The notes under the pieces were generated by a model. It was not told where the DNA came from and did not search any database. It saw only the letters and a program-made list of their open reading frames with translations. A program made the translations under genes and the position numbers. From positions 1-23,202 of IMG/VR virus record IMGVR_UViG_3300027976_000232: 23,202 bases of DNA; one strand, written 5' to 3'. Below, piece by piece: positions 6,361 through 15,685 of the stretch (positions within the stretch are counted from its first letter, which is position 1; each line of letters begins with the position of its first letter). The stretch is from a virus.

Positions 6361-7150
6361 CCCTATATGGTTTAACACCAAACAAAAGAAGAAATCTAAA
6401 TATAGTTTATTTATAGCTACTCCTTGTCATTCCGAAGTTAGTATTCATTATACACAGTCTGTACTGGACCTACAAAAAGTTTGCATGATCAAACATATAC
6501 CCATCTCTTTTCACATGTTAAAATCTTCTTTGGTCACTCAAGGAAGAAATTTATGTGTCTCTGGATTTTTACAATCAGATTGCACTCACTTACTGTTTAT
6601 TGATTCCGATATAGCATTTAAGGCTCAAAGCGCCCTTAATCTTCTTTATGCCAATAAAGATGTTATTTCGATTCCTTACCCATTGAAAGACATGAATTGG
6701 GACAAAGCTATGCACATGATAAAAGAGGGTAAAATTAAAACGGCAAACGATTTAAGAACTAAAGGTTTTTACAGATACCCGATGAAAGTACCTTCCAATG
6801 AATCTATTTCAGTTAAAAACGGAATTATAGAAGTAACTCATTCTCCTACTGGATTTATGATGATTAAAAGAGAGGTGTTTACTAAAATGATTAAAGCTTA
6901 CCCTGATTTCTATATTAAACAATTAAATATTATTAATGGAAAACCAGTAGAAACACCTCATATGTGGAATTTTTTCGATACTCTGCACGATCCAAAAACT
7001 AAAACATACATGGGGGAAGATTTTGCTTTTTGTAAAAGATGGAAAGATATTGGAGGTCAATGTCACGCTTGGATATTAGACCAAATTATCCATGTGGGAG
7101 AACATCAATATACTGGTCGTTTTGGAGATGAGTTGATATTACCTAAGTAA
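6347..7150 (+). CDS. Glycosyltransferase, GT-A fold (family 2-like)
   Basis: 267 aa. FIATPCHSEVSIHYTQSV (22-39) is the first Rossmann strand and loop; SSLVTQGRN (60-68) and CTHLLFIDSDIAF (79-91) follow, with D86-S-D88 as the metal/UDP-sugar-binding DXD. MGEDFAFCKRW (222-232) supplies the acidic pair near the acceptor site and IIHVGEHQYTG (247-257) the late His. This is the layout of Anp1/GT2-like enzymes found beside structural genes in marine phages. A good Shine-Dalgarno sequence (AGGGAG, 6335-6340) lies six bases before the ATG, within the end of the GT-B gene, which it overlaps by 14 nt. The two enzymes of different fold may act in sequence. The acceptor is unknown. Confidence 0.85.
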   Translation: MQNHDPIWFNTKQKKKSKYSLFIATPCHSEVSIHYTQSVLDLQKVCMIKHIPISFHMLKSSLVTQGRNLCVSGFLQSDCTHLLFIDSDIAFKAQSALNLLYANKDVISIPYPLKDMNWDKAMHMIKEGKIKTANDLRTKGFYRYPMKVPSNESISVKNGIIEVTHSPTGFMMIKREVFTKMIKAYPDFYIKQLNIINGKPVETPHMWNFFDTLHDPKTKTYMGEDFAFCKRWKDIGGQCHAWILDQIIHVGEHQYTGRFGDELILPK

Positions 7151-7196
7151 AATGGTATTCTTTTAAAAACATATATAAATAGGAGCTTCTATACTT

Positions 7197-8258
7197 ATGA
7201 TGCAATTTGTTGCACCTTTTCTAATTAACTTCGGCCTAAATAAAGCAATGGGAATGTCTACAGGCAAAGCCATTGGTATGGCGGGAATAAATTCATTTAT
7301 GCCTGGGGGCGGAGCAACAGCACAAGGAGCTGGGGGTATTGGAGGATTACTTTATCAAGGAGGATCTCCTGGAAGTGCTTTAGCCATGGAAGGAGCAAAA
7401 ACTTTAGCGTCAGGTATGGCTGCTAAAAAATATGGATTAGCAGGAGGAATGGCAGCGTATGGTGGACTATCTGGTTTACAAGGATATGCGGGTATGGGAC
7501 CTAATGTAGGATTACAAGGATTAGAAGGAGCACAAGCCGCTTTGACAGGAGCACCTACAGCGGAAGCTGGGGTTATACCTCAACCTAAACCAAGTACGTT
7601 AGGTGGAACAGCCACAACAAGTAGTGTAGGAAGAAATGCGGTTCCTACAAAAGGATTTTTTGAAGGAATGGGTACAGGATCAAAATTAGCTTTAGGAGCA
7701 GCCGCAATACCTTTATTAGGAGAATTAGGTGGTGAAGATAATGATGAGCCACGTAAAGAAAAGTTAAATGTAAATTATCCGAAAGTAAAAGACCTAGTAA
7801 CTCGATTTAAAATTAGAGATTATAGTACAGGAAAAGACAACCAATTAAATATCGGAGAAACAGTGGAAGAAAGATTAGGTAGTAATTATGTCTCTAGATA
7901 TAAACACGGTGGTATTGCACAATTTAAAACAGGTGATTTAGTTAATAGATTACCTAGTAAAACTCAATATGATGAAAAGGATTATTCTGTATATACAAGA
8001 GCATCTAACTTTGTTACGGATGAGTCTGGAAACGGCGATGAAGACGAAGATACTATGTTAGCTCAACTTGCTGACGGTGAATTTGTAACCACCGCTAAAG
8101 CTGTATTAGGAGCAGGTATTATTGCTGGAGCTAGTCCTTCTGATAAAACTTCCATGAGAGATAAAGGCGCTAAATATTTTTATGAACAACAAGCAAGATT
8201 TAAAAGAGTTTATAAACTATTAAATGACGCAAAAAAACGAACTAATTCTGTTCAGTAA
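7197..8258 (+). CDS. Gly/Ala-rich virion protein (internal-virion/tail type)
   Basis: 353 aa. The N-terminal half is rich in Gly, Ala and Met (IGMAGINSFMPGGGATAQGA) with weakly hydrophobic stretches. The C-terminal part ends in a charged module: EDEDTMLAQLADGEFVTTAK, AVLGAGIIAGAS, MRDKGAKYFYEQQARFKRVY. That DTMLA-LADGEFV...GAG...FY-QQ-RFKR module recurs in virion proteins of podovirus-like marine phages, from memory. By order it would correspond to the internal virion/ejection set that follows the tail hub in T7-like genomes. AGGAG at 7181-7185 lies 11 nt upstream of ATG 7197 (14 nt from a second ATG at 7200). The last 35 nt overlap the GNAT-like gene. Confidence 0.65.
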   Translation: MMQFVAPFLINFGLNKAMGMSTGKAIGMAGINSFMPGGGATAQGAGGIGGLLYQGGSPGSALAMEGAKTLASGMAAKKYGLAGGMAAYGGLSGLQGYAGMGPNVGLQGLEGAQAALTGAPTAEAGVIPQPKPSTLGGTATTSSVGRNAVPTKGFFEGMGTGSKLALGAAAIPLLGELGGEDNDEPRKEKLNVNYPKVKDLVTRFKIRDYSTGKDNQLNIGETVEERLGSNYVSRYKHGGIAQFKTGDLVNRLPSKTQYDEKDYSVYTRASNFVTDESGNGDEDEDTMLAQLADGEFVTTAKAVLGAGIIAGASPSDKTSMRDKGAKYFYEQQARFKRVYKLLNDAKKRTNSVQ

Positions 8259-8646
8259 AGAGGAGATAGAAGGAGTATGGAATTTAGCAAAAGATTTAGT
8301 ACACAAGGCGTGTGTCAGAGCAGGGGGGTTTTTTAATGAAGAACATGTTAAAGAGTTTTGTAAAAAAGGCACAATGCAACTTTGGCTTGTGGTCACCGAA
8401 ACTAATGACGTTCTTTGTGTCTGTGTTACAGAAATTAGGAAGTATCCTAATTACAGCGTTTGCGACACTAGGATTGTTACTGGTAAGCAGTATAAAGATT
8501 GGTTTCATTATATTGATAGAATTGGCGAATGGGCTAAAAAACAAGGTTGTAGAAAGATGGAAATCTTCGCACGACCTGGCTACGTTCCTATGTTTAAGCA
8601 AAGAGGGTATTTGGCGACACACATCCAAGTCGAAAAAAAATTATGA
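8224..8646 (+). CDS. GNAT-like acetyltransferase-fold phage protein
   Basis: 140 aa. The order of elements is that of a GNAT fold: an N-terminal helix region, MQLWLVVTETNDVLCVCVTE (about 51-70, strands beta2-beta4), IDRIGEWAKKQGCRKMEIFA (helix and strand) and PGYVPMFKQRGYLATHIQVEKKL at the end, which is the 'R-G-Y-x-x-x-H-x-x-x-E-K-x-L' tail of phage GNAT-like proteins. The acetyl-CoA loop (R/QxxGxG/A) is not obvious, so activity may be lost or altered. Related proteins lie among internal virion genes of podovirus-like phages, so a virion component with an acetyltransferase-derived fold is also possible. It overlaps the previous gene by 35 nt; the stop forms ATGA with the next gene. Confidence 0.6.
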   Translation: MTQKNELILFSKEEIEGVWNLAKDLVHKACVRAGGFFNEEHVKEFCKKGTMQLWLVVTETNDVLCVCVTEIRKYPNYSVCDTRIVTGKQYKDWFHYIDRIGEWAKKQGCRKMEIFARPGYVPMFKQRGYLATHIQVEKKL

Positions 8647-9734
8647 ACAACAGTAATTTAATACAAGAGATAAAAACTAAATTAACTATTCAACAAAAAG
8701 TTGAGTTGTTTAAAGAATTACATAAAGAAATTTCTGGAAAAGGGGTTAAAGGGGATACTGAATTAGCTCATATCAATACCTTTGAGTCTAGAATACTAAG
8801 AATGTTCGGTGGATCAGGAACTATTAACCCAGAGACAGGATTAAAACAATATTTTGGTGGAGGAGGGGGTGGAGGATCCGCTCCATCTGACACTACTAAT
8901 GTACAAACTATTAGAGAAGCTCCAGGGATAGAAGAACGTAAATTAGGTCTAATGGATATATCTAGAGCCTTGGCAGAAACCCCTGTAAATATTCCAGCAC
9001 AAACAGTATCGCCTTTTACTGGCATGGAACAACAAGGTTTTACACAATCGGGAGTTACAGGAATTGGTCAAGCTCCTGTGTCTCAAGGTATTGCATCGTT
9101 ACAAGGAGTAGGTACACAGGCTGCACAAGGAGCAACCTCTGCGGGTTTTCAAAATTATTTGAACCCTTATCAGTCTTACATAACCGATGAAATTAATCGT
9201 CAAGCGGCGCAACAACGAAATCAAGTATCTCAACAAGCTATTCAGTCGGGCGCGTTTGGGGGAGGAAGAGAAGGTGTTCAATTAGCAGAATCCGAAAGAG
9301 CAAGACTACAAACTATTGGTCAAGCACAACAATCTTCTTTTGGACAAGCTATGCAATCTTATCAAACTGGATTAGGTCAACAAATGCAAGCGGCTACAGG
9401 CGCAGCACAGTTAGGCGCAGCCCAGCAACAAATGGCACAAGGAGATATTAATCAATTAATGTCTGCAGGGGGATTACAAAGACAACTTGCGCAACAAACA
9501 GTAGATGCGCAACGTGCTACAGATTTACAACGAGCATATGAACCATATCAAAGAGCGGAGTTTCTAAAAGCTCAGTATCAAGGTGGACCTACCTCTCAAT
9601 CAGGAATAACTGCAGTAACTGCACCTACCAGTAATCCCTTAGCACAAGCTGCTGGAGCGGGATTAGGAGCTTACGCCGCATATCAAACAGCACAAGCTAA
9701 GGCTCCACAAATTAACGTAAACCCAGGGAAATAA
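8643..9734 (+). CDS. Gln/Ala/Gly-rich virion protein
   Basis: 363 aa. The N-terminal ~45 residues are charged and helical, then INTFESRILRMFGGSGTINP and a run of seven glycines introduce a long Gln/Ala-rich domain. NPYQSYITDEINRQAAQQRN, SGAFGGGREGV and repeated Q-A-Q helices are typical of a recurring marine-phage structural protein with 'NPYq..v.deInr...QQnQ....GAFGG.Re' (from memory). The composition favours a long helical, possibly ejected or membrane-inserting protein. The ATG overlaps the preceding TGA and a single base separates its TAA from the next ATG. No enzymatic motif is visible. Confidence 0.7.
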   Translation: MNNSNLIQEIKTKLTIQQKVELFKELHKEISGKGVKGDTELAHINTFESRILRMFGGSGTINPETGLKQYFGGGGGGGSAPSDTTNVQTIREAPGIEERKLGLMDISRALAETPVNIPAQTVSPFTGMEQQGFTQSGVTGIGQAPVSQGIASLQGVGTQAAQGATSAGFQNYLNPYQSYITDEINRQAAQQRNQVSQQAIQSGAFGGGREGVQLAESERARLQTIGQAQQSSFGQAMQSYQTGLGQQMQAATGAAQLGAAQQQMAQGDINQLMSAGGLQRQLAQQTVDAQRATDLQRAYEPYQRAEFLKAQYQGGPTSQSGITAVTAPTSNPLAQAAGAGLGAYAAYQTAQAKAPQINVNPGK

Positions 9735-9735
9735 C

Positions 9736-11913
9736 ATGGACCCAATATTGAATCGTCCTTTATTTAGAAAAAAGGCTCTTCATCAAGAGCAGATTAACCA
9801 AAACAAAATACCTGGTTTTGTTATTGGAGGAATTGCTTCTGGATTAGGGATATTAGGACGAGCGGGAGTGGCTGGATATAAAGCCTTTAGAGCAGCACAA
9901 GCAGCTAGACCTGCAGTGGGTGCTGGATTAGGGAGATTAGGACAAGCTAAAGATAGAGTACGTGAACTAGGTCAATATGGAAAACAGTTAATAGATACAC
10001 CCACAGGATCAAAAGTACTAGGAGCAGCTGAATTAGGTTTTGCGGGAGCAGGACTAGAAGAAACTCGCAGAGGGCTTATGGGTCAAGAGTCTATTTATGG
10101 AGGAGGACCCGCTTCTGTTATTGGAGGATTAACTTCTTTATACGGCGGTACAGGATTAGTAGGAAGAACTTTAAAAGGAGCTTTTCCAAAAAGTTTACAA
10201 GCTGCAGATATAGGTGCAAAAATTACCAAAGGTACACCTTTTCCTATTGTAGCTGCTTTATTAGGGGTTCCAGCAGGAATGGCTGAATCTGAAACTAGAA
10301 GAGCTATTAAAGATGAATCAGAAAAAAGAATACCTGAAGAAACTTTAACTGCATTAGAGAAAAAATTAAATGAATTAGGGAAAACACCTGATGTAAACGA
10401 AGTTATTAAAACAGTTCAAGGTTTTAAAATTACAGATAAACAAAAAAAAGCTGTATATGATACTTTAGGCATTAGCGAATTTGCTAAAACTCAACAACCA
10501 CAACCTGCTCCAAAAGGTTCCGATTCAAAAGGAGGACCTATAATTCCAATAGAGAAAACGGTGAAGGATAATATGATTGGTGTAACAGAACCTACATTAG
10601 ATACTTCTAAAATGAACCCTGAGGAAAAAGACGATTTGGCAGTTACCATGGCGAATCAAATGGAAAAAGCCAAAAAACAAGTTACGGAGGCTGAAGGATC
10701 TGGAGACGATTCATTTAAAAGAGAATTTTCTAATTTAAAACGACAAATTCAAGGTAGTACTAATAATGGAGACATGACTAATTTAATTTTATTAAAATTA
10801 GCTTCTGGATTATTAACTGGAAAATCAAGAGATAGAGGAGTTTCGGGATTGATGGACGTAGCGGGACAAGCGTTAGGCCCTACGGTAGATACTGCTTTAG
10901 TTTTAGCTAATCAACAAGCAGAGTTTGATCAAAATTTAGCTATCCAATTAATTAAAGACAGAGCTGATAGAAGAAAAAATGTAGGTCTTAAAGCAGACTC
11001 TAAAAGACAATTTTTAGTAGAATCTAATCTAGGGGATGATTTATTTCCTGAAACAGGTAGGTATGTTCCAGTGAATAAAGACACAGGAACTTATTTAGAT
11101 TCTGTACAAACAGAACAAGGAGAAGTGTTAACAGAATATACAGGAAATGGTACTCCTGAAAAAGCAGATGAAAAAAATAAACAAGTTGCGTTTAGACAGT
11201 TAGGAGATTTGTCTAGAGGTATTGAGTTTACTCAAATTGTTCAAGCGGCTCCTTTAGCAACTATTGGCCCTGAAGGACGTGTTAGAGAAATAACAGATGC
11301 TTTCATAGGGGCTGGAAAAGGTTTTATGTCCTCTTTTGGGTCTATTGACGAATTTAAAGTTAAATCTTTTAATGATATTTCTGAACAAATTATGAATGTA
11401 AATCCAAGCGACGCTCCTTTATCCGATGATTCTTTAAAAGACAGAATAAAGGATGCTGAAAAACTTTTATCTAAATTTCAAAAAGAAGATGCTGAAGTTT
11501 CTCAAAAATTCTCTGAAGCGTTGGAATCTGGAGATCAACAAAGAATAGCAAGAGCACAATTAAGATTAATTGAACAACGTATGAAATACGTTATTGCTAA
11601 TTCAAATAAAGGAACAGATAGGTTAACGGTTAAAGATATTGAAAGTGCGGCTCAAAGAACAAGAATATTTGATTTATTAGATAACCCAGAACAAATAAAA
11701 AGAAACTATCAAGCAATTGAAAAAGATTTAAATGCTCAATTTAAAAGAAACGCTGGTACTTATGTAAGAAACGGTGGTTCTAAAGATTATATTTTAAGTA
11801 AATACAGAAACTTAACTCCTGTTCAACAATACTTGCTTAAGCAAGATGAAAAATCTAAAGAACAAGTATCAGGAAAACCGACGGACCCTTATGGAGCCTT
11901 GAAAGGTATATAA
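9736..11913 (+). CDS. Large virion/internal virion-type protein
   Basis: 725 aa. The opening MDPILNRPLFRKKALHQEQI is followed by Gly/Ala-rich, weakly hydrophobic segments (IPGFVIGGIASGLGILGRAG and two similar stretches before about residue 180). The middle is a charged helical region, with LILLKLASGLLTGKSRDRGV and a region around 'QALGPTVDTALVLANQQ', and the C-terminal half is acidic and helical. This recurs in marine podovirus-like genomes between the Gln-rich protein and the largest late protein (from memory). By order it may be an ejected channel protein, in the role of T7 gp15, but no sequence relation is visible to me. AGGGA lies near its start; the stop joins the next start as TAATG. 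Confidence 0.62.
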   Translation: MDPILNRPLFRKKALHQEQINQNKIPGFVIGGIASGLGILGRAGVAGYKAFRAAQAARPAVGAGLGRLGQAKDRVRELGQYGKQLIDTPTGSKVLGAAELGFAGAGLEETRRGLMGQESIYGGGPASVIGGLTSLYGGTGLVGRTLKGAFPKSLQAADIGAKITKGTPFPIVAALLGVPAGMAESETRRAIKDESEKRIPEETLTALEKKLNELGKTPDVNEVIKTVQGFKITDKQKKAVYDTLGISEFAKTQQPQPAPKGSDSKGGPIIPIEKTVKDNMIGVTEPTLDTSKMNPEEKDDLAVTMANQMEKAKKQVTEAEGSGDDSFKREFSNLKRQIQGSTNNGDMTNLILLKLASGLLTGKSRDRGVSGLMDVAGQALGPTVDTALVLANQQAEFDQNLAIQLIKDRADRRKNVGLKADSKRQFLVESNLGDDLFPETGRYVPVNKDTGTYLDSVQTEQGEVLTEYTGNGTPEKADEKNKQVAFRQLGDLSRGIEFTQIVQAAPLATIGPEGRVREITDAFIGAGKGFMSSFGSIDEFKVKSFNDISEQIMNVNPSDAPLSDDSLKDRIKDAEKLLSKFQKEDAEVSQKFSEALESGDQQRIARAQLRLIEQRMKYVIANSNKGTDRLTVKDIESAAQRTRIFDLLDNPEQIKRNYQAIEKDLNAQFKRNAGTYVRNGGSKDYILSKYRNLTPVQQYLLKQDEKSKEQVSGKPTDPYGALKGI

Positions 11914-14900
11914 TGGCTGAAAAACAAAAAGACACGGGTCAGGTTAATTTTCAAGATATACAATCAAGATTAGATAATAAATTAATTGATCCTGGACAAT
12001 TAAATCGAGACCAAAGAAGAGCTTTAGACTTAGCTTTTAAAGATAAAAAACTTACAGGTTATCAGTCTGTTTCGGAAATGGATGCCGAAAGAAATGTTGC
12101 AAGACAAGAAATAGCAAAAGATGTCAGAGAAAAACTAGCTCCTTTAACCCCTACTTCAGCTTTAAGCTTAGGAGTAAGACGAGGAACGTTAGTTGCTGCA
12201 GGAGATATTCTTGGTTCTTTTACGCCATATATTATGGATGGCAAAAAATTAGCCATAGAAGCTAGAGAAATGGCGCTTAAGGGAAAAGGTGTTTCGTATG
12301 TACCTGAAATACAAAGGACTGCTGGAAAGAATACTTTTAAAGGAGTGTCTAATCTTTTAACTAAATTACCTTATTTAAGAAATTTAAAATTATTTACAAA
12401 TACTGCAAAAGTATTAGACGGGTTTGCAGGCACTATCGGGGCAGGGGTACTTCCTAAAGTAGTTGCTTCTCAGGCTTTAAAAACAGAATTAAAATCTCAA
12501 GCGTTAGGAGCCGTTGCGGCAGGAGCTGGTTCTGTGACTTATGATATGATTAATTTTCCAGCAAAATTTGTAGCAGGCGCTAACAGCGATATTTCTAAAA
12601 TAGATCAAAACCAGTATAGCAAAATGAGTGGATTAGAAAAAACAACCTACCATGCTATTGATAATGCAAAAACAGCTTTAATGTGGAATGCGGGAGCGTT
12701 TGGATTATTCGGGACTTTAAAAGGTTTGGGCACAGCCTCTGCAAAGTTTTTTAGATTAAATCCAGTCCAACAGTCTAAATTAAATGAAAAAATATTAGAG
12801 CAAGGGTTACCTGTGAACCCTGTAATGATAGCAGAAGGAACGGGGGGAGCTTCTGGTCTATTTAAAAACATGAATAGAATTCTAGCGGTGCTACCTGCAG
12901 CGGCGGGGGAACCTTTAAAGTTTCAATCAAAATTTACAGCTGCTGCTTTAGTGGGACTAGAGTCTAATTTAAAAAATGCACTTAATGTTCCTTTACTCCA
13001 CACAGAAATTTTAGCAAATGCAGTTAATACCACAGCTAGAGATACTTACGTGAAATCAGGAAATGTTTATGGTGCTTTATATAAAGCGTCTGAAAAACAA
13101 CTTAATGAAATTTCAGGCACTATGGACAAGTACATGAATAAAATTATAGATAAACAAAGAAATCAAGATTTAGCACAAGGGTTACCTGCTCGGGGCGATG
13201 AAGACTATATTAGAGCGGTCTTTCCCGAAGGTATGGAGATACCTTTTGTTTATTCTAAAAATTTAAGGGACACTTCTAATAGAATTATCCAAGATATTAG
13301 TCAAGGAACCAGTGTTAATGTTCAAGGAAGAATGCAAGCAAGAGGATTGCGAAGTGCTGATTTTGATCCTTTAAATCAATTTGTAAGAGAAATTGGAGAT
13401 AGATTAGATGAGTTTAAAGTAATAAATGGGGGAGATTATCTAACTCCTAACCAATTCTTTAAATTAAGAAGAGATTGGAATCAAAATTATATCAACACCT
13501 TTCAAACTGCTAGTGCTAATGTTCAAGGTAAGGTGCACCAGATTTTAGAAGCTTTTGAAAAAGATTTTAATGGTGTGGTTAAAAATCCAAACGCAAATCA
13601 ATTATTAGAAACTAATCCTAAATTAGGCAGAATGCATAATTTTGTTAAAGAAAATTTAGGGGATAAAGAAGCTCAAAGTTTTTTAAATGAATTTCAATCT
13701 AAAATAAAAATGGCAAACCAACAATATGCAAATGCAAATTTGACTTTTTCACAGTCTGTTAATTTTTATCACAACTCTAAAATGGCCTCTATTGTAAAAA
13801 AAATGGACTCCAATGCATTAACGGTGAAACAAACGTTAAATATGCCTGGAAAGCAATCTATAACAGATGTGCAGGGGATGAACCAACTGTTTAAAGCAGC
13901 TTTTAATCCTACTACAGGAAACGCATCAGCGGTGAAAGAATTATATGAGTTATTAGGAGGAGCTAAATATTTTCCTAAAGAAGTTCAAGAAAGAGCCCAG
14001 TACACCATGGGTTTGTTAATGTATAGACAGTTTTTTGATGCTTTTAATAAAAATGCTATTGTTAGAAAAGTAAGTGGAACTGCAGCTGGAGCCGAACTTG
14101 CTGAACCCTTTATGGCCCAAGGAGGAGATGTAACTGATGTCATTAGAATATTAAATGATAATAGTCCTTCTTTTAACAGATCGGTTACGGAGTTAATGGA
14201 AGCAGACATGCCAATGGGGAAAGTAAGTTCCCAGTTTGTAGATAAGATTAAATATGAAAAAAAAGCTATAAACATGGATGTTATTAGGCAGGCTATTAAA
14301 GATGACCTACCTATTACGCAAAAAGTGTTTGTAGCAAAAGAAGTAGCTGTCCAAGGGGGAGCGGCGAAACCTTTAACACAAGACGCTGTGGCCCTTGCGG
14401 AGAAGTCAAGATTGGCTCAGGTGGGTGGAAAAATTATATCTAAAGAAGAGAGAAAAGCTGCGAAGGAAGAACTCGAAGAACTTCAATTAAGATTGTCGGG
14501 ATTTCAAGAATTTAGATTCGATAAATTTGCCAGTGATATAGGTTTGTCTGCTGGAAATAAAGCAGGTAGAGAACAATTACTGGAGGGCTTTAAAATAGCT
14601 AGAGGATTAAATGCTAAAGGGGCGGAAAAACATGTGGACAATATTGAAACTATTATAGGGGCTTTAAAAGCAAACAGTTTAACCCCCGTAGGAGATGCTT
14701 CCGCTTTTGTTACTCGTTCTATTATTTTAGGATTAGGATTAGGGGGAGGACTAACTGGAGGTTTATTAATGGGTAGTGCAAGTGGAGGTTTATTAGGGGT
14801 GGTAATGACTGCTTTAATATTAAAAACTGGTGGAAGAGCATTTAACTCTCCTAAAATAGCTCAAAAATGGGTAGATCTATATACTACAGGACAACGACTA

Positions 14901-15440
14901 GATGATAATATAAGAAAAGCAATACAACCTTCAAGGCAAGCAGCCTTTGCGGATGTATTTAATTACCTTACTGCAGATGATCCAGACGCTCCAGTAATAT
15001 CTCCAGGTAACATTCCTGAAAAAATGATTATTGAATATTTACAATCCCCTGGATCGGTTCAAAGAGTTCCTACAGAAGAAGGGTTATATCAATCAATTCC
15101 TAGGGACGTAAAAGAACGATTTAATCCCGATCTAAAAAAACTAAGAGAACTATCTGGATTACAAAGATACGATTTCAAAAATTACGATAATGGACTCCAA
15201 GTAGCAAACACTAGAGCGGATATTTTAGATGGTTTATCCGATCAACAAAACACTCAGGAGATACCTCCACAACTTCAAGGTTTTTTAGAAAACCCTTCAG
15301 CCATAGATGTACCTGAAAGCGTAAAGCAAGCGTCAGCCCAGGCACAGGCAAATATTCCAGCTCAAACCCAAGCGGTATATGATAGTTTATTTCCGTTAGA
15401 TAAACTTGGTTCCGCTATAGCAGGTAGTCAGAATGTCTAA
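11913..15440 (+). CDS. Very large late virion protein (candidate ejection protein)
   Basis: 1175 aa, the longest gene in the window. It is mainly helical with charged coiled stretches. Hydrophobic Gly-rich stretches occur around residues 170-220 and 255-280, and a strong one lies at about 930-975 (SIILGLGLGGGLTGGLLMG and VVMTALILK), enough for one or two membrane spans. I looked for a lytic transglycosylase or peptidase motif and saw none. Size, position at the end of the virion run and the membrane-active segments resemble T7 gp16-type ejection proteins by role, not by detectable motif. The C-terminus (PLDKLGSAIAG) is a tail also seen in marine phage late proteins, from memory. The final 8 nt overlap the 77-aa gene. 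Confidence 0.6.
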   Translation: MAEKQKDTGQVNFQDIQSRLDNKLIDPGQLNRDQRRALDLAFKDKKLTGYQSVSEMDAERNVARQEIAKDVREKLAPLTPTSALSLGVRRGTLVAAGDILGSFTPYIMDGKKLAIEAREMALKGKGVSYVPEIQRTAGKNTFKGVSNLLTKLPYLRNLKLFTNTAKVLDGFAGTIGAGVLPKVVASQALKTELKSQALGAVAAGAGSVTYDMINFPAKFVAGANSDISKIDQNQYSKMSGLEKTTYHAIDNAKTALMWNAGAFGLFGTLKGLGTASAKFFRLNPVQQSKLNEKILEQGLPVNPVMIAEGTGGASGLFKNMNRILAVLPAAAGEPLKFQSKFTAAALVGLESNLKNALNVPLLHTEILANAVNTTARDTYVKSGNVYGALYKASEKQLNEISGTMDKYMNKIIDKQRNQDLAQGLPARGDEDYIRAVFPEGMEIPFVYSKNLRDTSNRIIQDISQGTSVNVQGRMQARGLRSADFDPLNQFVREIGDRLDEFKVINGGDYLTPNQFFKLRRDWNQNYINTFQTASANVQGKVHQILEAFEKDFNGVVKNPNANQLLETNPKLGRMHNFVKENLGDKEAQSFLNEFQSKIKMANQQYANANLTFSQSVNFYHNSKMASIVKKMDSNALTVKQTLNMPGKQSITDVQGMNQLFKAAFNPTTGNASAVKELYELLGGAKYFPKEVQERAQYTMGLLMYRQFFDAFNKNAIVRKVSGTAAGAELAEPFMAQGGDVTDVIRILNDNSPSFNRSVTELMEADMPMGKVSSQFVDKIKYEKKAINMDVIRQAIKDDLPITQKVFVAKEVAVQGGAAKPLTQDAVALAEKSRLAQVGGKIISKEERKAAKEELEELQLRLSGFQEFRFDKFASDIGLSAGNKAGREQLLEGFKIARGLNAKGAEKHVDNIETIIGALKANSLTPVGDASAFVTRSIILGLGLGGGLTGGLLMGSASGGLLGVVMTALILKTGGRAFNSPKIAQKWVDLYTTGQRLDDNIRKAIQPSRQAAFADVFNYLTADDPDAPVISPGNIPEKMIIEYLQSPGSVQRVPTEEGLYQSIPRDVKERFNPDLKKLRELSGLQRYDFKNYDNGLQVANTRADILDGLSDQQNTQEIPPQLQGFLENPSAIDVPESVKQASAQAQANIPAQTQAVYDSLFPLDKLGSAIAGSQNV

Positions 15441-15666
15441 AACAAAAAACGGATATAACAACTCAACCAAAACGGCGTTAGCCCATCAGAGAATAGATGA
15501 CCATGAAAAACTTTGTAGAATAATGCAGAAACAAACGCAGGATCAAATGAATAAAATGTGTGCTCAAATTAAAAGATTAGAGTCTAGAATGATGTGGGCC
15601 TCAAGCATGATTATTACTTCTTTAATTGGGTTAATTATTGCTTTACTTCGCGTTCAAATAAGCTAA
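15433..15666 (+). CDS. Coiled-coil protein with C-terminal membrane anchor (XhlA-like, possible lysis accessory)
   Basis: 77 aa. Residues about 16-52 are a hydrophilic helix (HQRIDDHEKLCRIMQKQTQD then KRLESRM) and residues 53-73 a single hydrophobic span (WASSMIITSLIGLIIALL), with a very short end. This is the shape of haemolysin XhlA-type proteins, small holin partners, and of some phage tail-anchor proteins. Its place just after the last virion gene fits a late lysis role. No endolysin or separate holin is visible nearby, so this is not proven. It overlaps the 1175-aa gene by 8 nt. Confidence 0.6.
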   Translation: MSKTKNGYNNSTKTALAHQRIDDHEKLCRIMQKQTQDQMNKMCAQIKRLESRMMWASSMIITSLIGLIIALLRVQIS

Positions 15667-15669
15667 AAC

Positions 15670-15685
15670 ATCTCCTATGGGAGAT
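15670..15685 (+). promoter_or_regulatory. Start-codon hairpin of the exonuclease mRNA
   Basis: ATCTCC (15670-15675) and GGAGAT (15680-15685) are exact inverse complements separated by TATG (15676-15679). The start codon 15677-15679 forms most of the four-base loop. No U-run follows, so it is not an intrinsic terminator. It could limit or present the start codon in an mRNA with no Shine-Dalgarno sequence. Confidence 0.45.

Noticed and set aside
7171-7196. TATAAA-like box before the 353-aa gene
   Set aside because: No matching -35 at a suitable distance; AT-rich background explains it.
8312-8656. Alternative-frame ORF of 114 residues with a hydrophobic stretch, inside the GNAT-like gene
   Set aside because: It has a membrane-span-like segment and a G-rich stretch before an internal ATG, but it is wholly nested in a gene with better family support and its C-terminus looks like random frame-shifted sequence.
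8768-9025. Minus-strand ORF with a seven-proline run
   Set aside because: The prolines are only the complement of the glycine run in the virion gene on the plus strand.
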